Assembly: GCA_002359055.1 (NCBI GenBank)
Contig: DEQC01000083.1
Span: 1,043 to 23,617, forward strand
Source of the DNA: Flavobacteriales bacterium UBA3376
GTDB taxonomy: Bacteria; Bacteroidota; Bacteroidia; Flavobacteriales; Weeksellaceae
DNA length: 22,575 bases
Direction: 5' to 3'
The translations under genes and the position numbers were made by a program. Shown piece by piece: positions 21,683 through 22,575 of this stretch (position 1 is its first letter; the number at the start of each line of letters is the position of its first letter). A model generated the notes under the pieces. It was given only the letters and a program-made list of their open reading frames with translations. It was not told the origin of the DNA and did no database searches.

Positions 21683-22575
21683 ATGAAATCATCTGTCCCA
21701 CATAAATTTACTTTAGGAATAGAAGAAGAATATCAAATTATAGATGCTGAAAGTCGTGATTTAGTTTCTCATGTTTACAAAATTATTCGTGAGGGAAAAC
21801 CAATTTTAAATGAAAGTTTAAAGCATGAAATGCACGCATCGGCCATTGAGTTGGGAACAGGAATTTGTGACAATGTCAGTCATGTGAGAGATGAAATTAG
21901 AACTTTGAGAAAAAAGTTGATTGAAATAGCACACGATCAAGGATTAAGAGTGGCAGGTGGAGGCACACATCCATTTTCTGATTGGAAATTGAACGAAATT
22001 GTTTCCAACGAAAGATACACCAAAATTGTAAGTGATTTAGGTGATATCGCAAGAGAAAATTTAGTTTTTGGATTGCATGTTCATGTTTCCATTCCCAACA
22101 GAGAAGAAGGATTGCGCATTCAGAATGTTGTCAGATATTTTTTACCACATGTTTTTGTTTTATCGACCAATTCCCCTTTTTGGTTGGGAAGAAACACAGG
22201 ATTTAAATCTTATCGACAAGAAGTTTTTGCGAAGTTTCCGAGAACTGGAATTCCAAGTTATTTTTCAAGTGTCGCAGATTTAGATACTTATATCAATTTG
22301 CTCATCAAGACCAAAACCATTGATACTGCTAAGAAAATTTGGTGGGATTTGAGAATTCATCCGGTTTATCCAACGATTGAATTTCGAATTTGTGACATGC
22401 CATTTACCATTGAAGAAACCGTTTGTATAGCTGCAATTATTCAAAGTTTAGTTGCGAAAATTTATAAAATGCACAGACAAAATATCAGTTTTAGAGAATA
22501 CAGAAGAATTTTCATAGCTGAAAATAAATGGCGTGCTGGAAAAGATGGAATCGATGCGCATTTGATCGATTTAGG
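21683..22575 (+). CDS. Carboxylate-amine ligase, YbdK family (glutamate-cysteine ligase type 2), cut by window edge
   Basis: The ATG at 21683 opens a frame that runs off the right edge after about 297 codons; family members are around 370 residues, so roughly 70 are missing. The start MKSSVPHKFTLGIEEEYQII matches the family (LGIEEEYQ carries metal/ATP-binding glutamates). Further motifs are HEMHASAIELGTGIC, RVAGGGTHPFSDW, FGLHVHVSIPN, LSTNSPFWLGRNTGFKSYRQ and WWDLRIHPVYPTIEFRICD. These enzymes join glutamate (or a related acid) to an amine such as cysteine with ATP; the true substrate in this group is often not known. The 191 bp between the ssb terminator and this gene hold no gene and no exact -7 box; TAAATTTA at 21614-21621 is one base off. 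Confidence 0.9.
   Translation, partial: MKSSVPHKFTLGIEEEYQIIDAESRDLVSHVYKIIREGKPILNESLKHEMHASAIELGTGICDNVSHVRDEIRTLRKKLIEIAHDQGLRVAGGGTHPFSDWKLNEIVSNERYTKIVSDLGDIARENLVFGLHVHVSIPNREEGLRIQNVVRYFLPHVFVLSTNSPFWLGRNTGFKSYRQEVFAKFPRTGIPSYFSSVADLDTYINLLIKTKTIDTAKKIWWDLRIHPVYPTIEFRICDMPFTIEETVCIAAIIQSLVAKIYKMHRQNISFREYRRIFIAENKWRAGKDGIDAHLIDL

Noticed and set aside
22068..22283. 71-codon open frame inside the YbdK-type gene
   Set aside because: It is in a different frame from an unmistakable ligase sequence and contains no recognisable protein pattern.

Overview
The window is a stretch of AT-rich chromosome from a member of the Bacteroidota, most likely class Flavobacteriia. The signs are protein-level similarity to flavobacterial housekeeping enzymes, YpdA (a bacillithiol-linked enzyme), a DUF3810 protein, secreted proteins with Bacteroidota-style signal peptides, and repeated TAnnTTTG boxes (the Bacteroidota -7 element) just upstream of genes. 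I cannot name the genus. The layout is normal core chromosome: I see no insertion sequence, integrase, CRISPR array, tRNA or rRNA.

Left part (1-4833, all minus strand): the N-terminal two thirds of recG, cut by the window edge, with its own promoter. Upstream of it is a tight operon of three overlapping genes: a peptide-type solute-binding lipoprotein, a type II NADH dehydrogenase and a luciferase-like flavin oxidoreductase. A terminator separates this operon from recG.

Middle-left (4940-10228): two paralogous secreted proteins of unknown function flank ypdA, and each has a TATATTTG promoter box and a similar terminator. Next to them is a second sandwich. A secreted protein (180 aa) and a longer secreted protein carrying two copies of a related domain (313 aa) flank a divergently oriented DUF3810 membrane protein with an HExxH motif.

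Middle (10286-16602, minus): ornithine aminotransferase (GTG start), glutamate racemase, then the 2-oxoglutarate dehydrogenase E2 and E1 genes (sucA-sucB order in transcription). Between murI and sucB lies a 239-bp gap that holds a plus-strand promoter box and intrinsic terminator, a good candidate for a small RNA of about 90 nt, plus the sucB terminator on the other strand.

Right part (16767-22575): a universal stress protein and a fumarylacetoacetate-hydrolase-family enzyme on the minus strand. Diverging from them is a plus-strand operon of a membrane-anchored stand-alone glutamate-synthase-type FMN/Fe-S protein and a succinate-semialdehyde-type dehydrogenase. Then comes a short tail-less single-stranded DNA-binding protein, preceded by a striking array of 10-bp-phased repeats containing a 30-bp near-perfect palindrome. 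Last is the start of a YbdK-type carboxylate-amine ligase, cut by the right edge. Metabolically, rocD, sucAB, the glutamate-synthase-like protein and the semialdehyde dehydrogenase all touch glutamate / 2-oxoglutarate / succinate, but their separate transcription units give no proof of a joint pathway.
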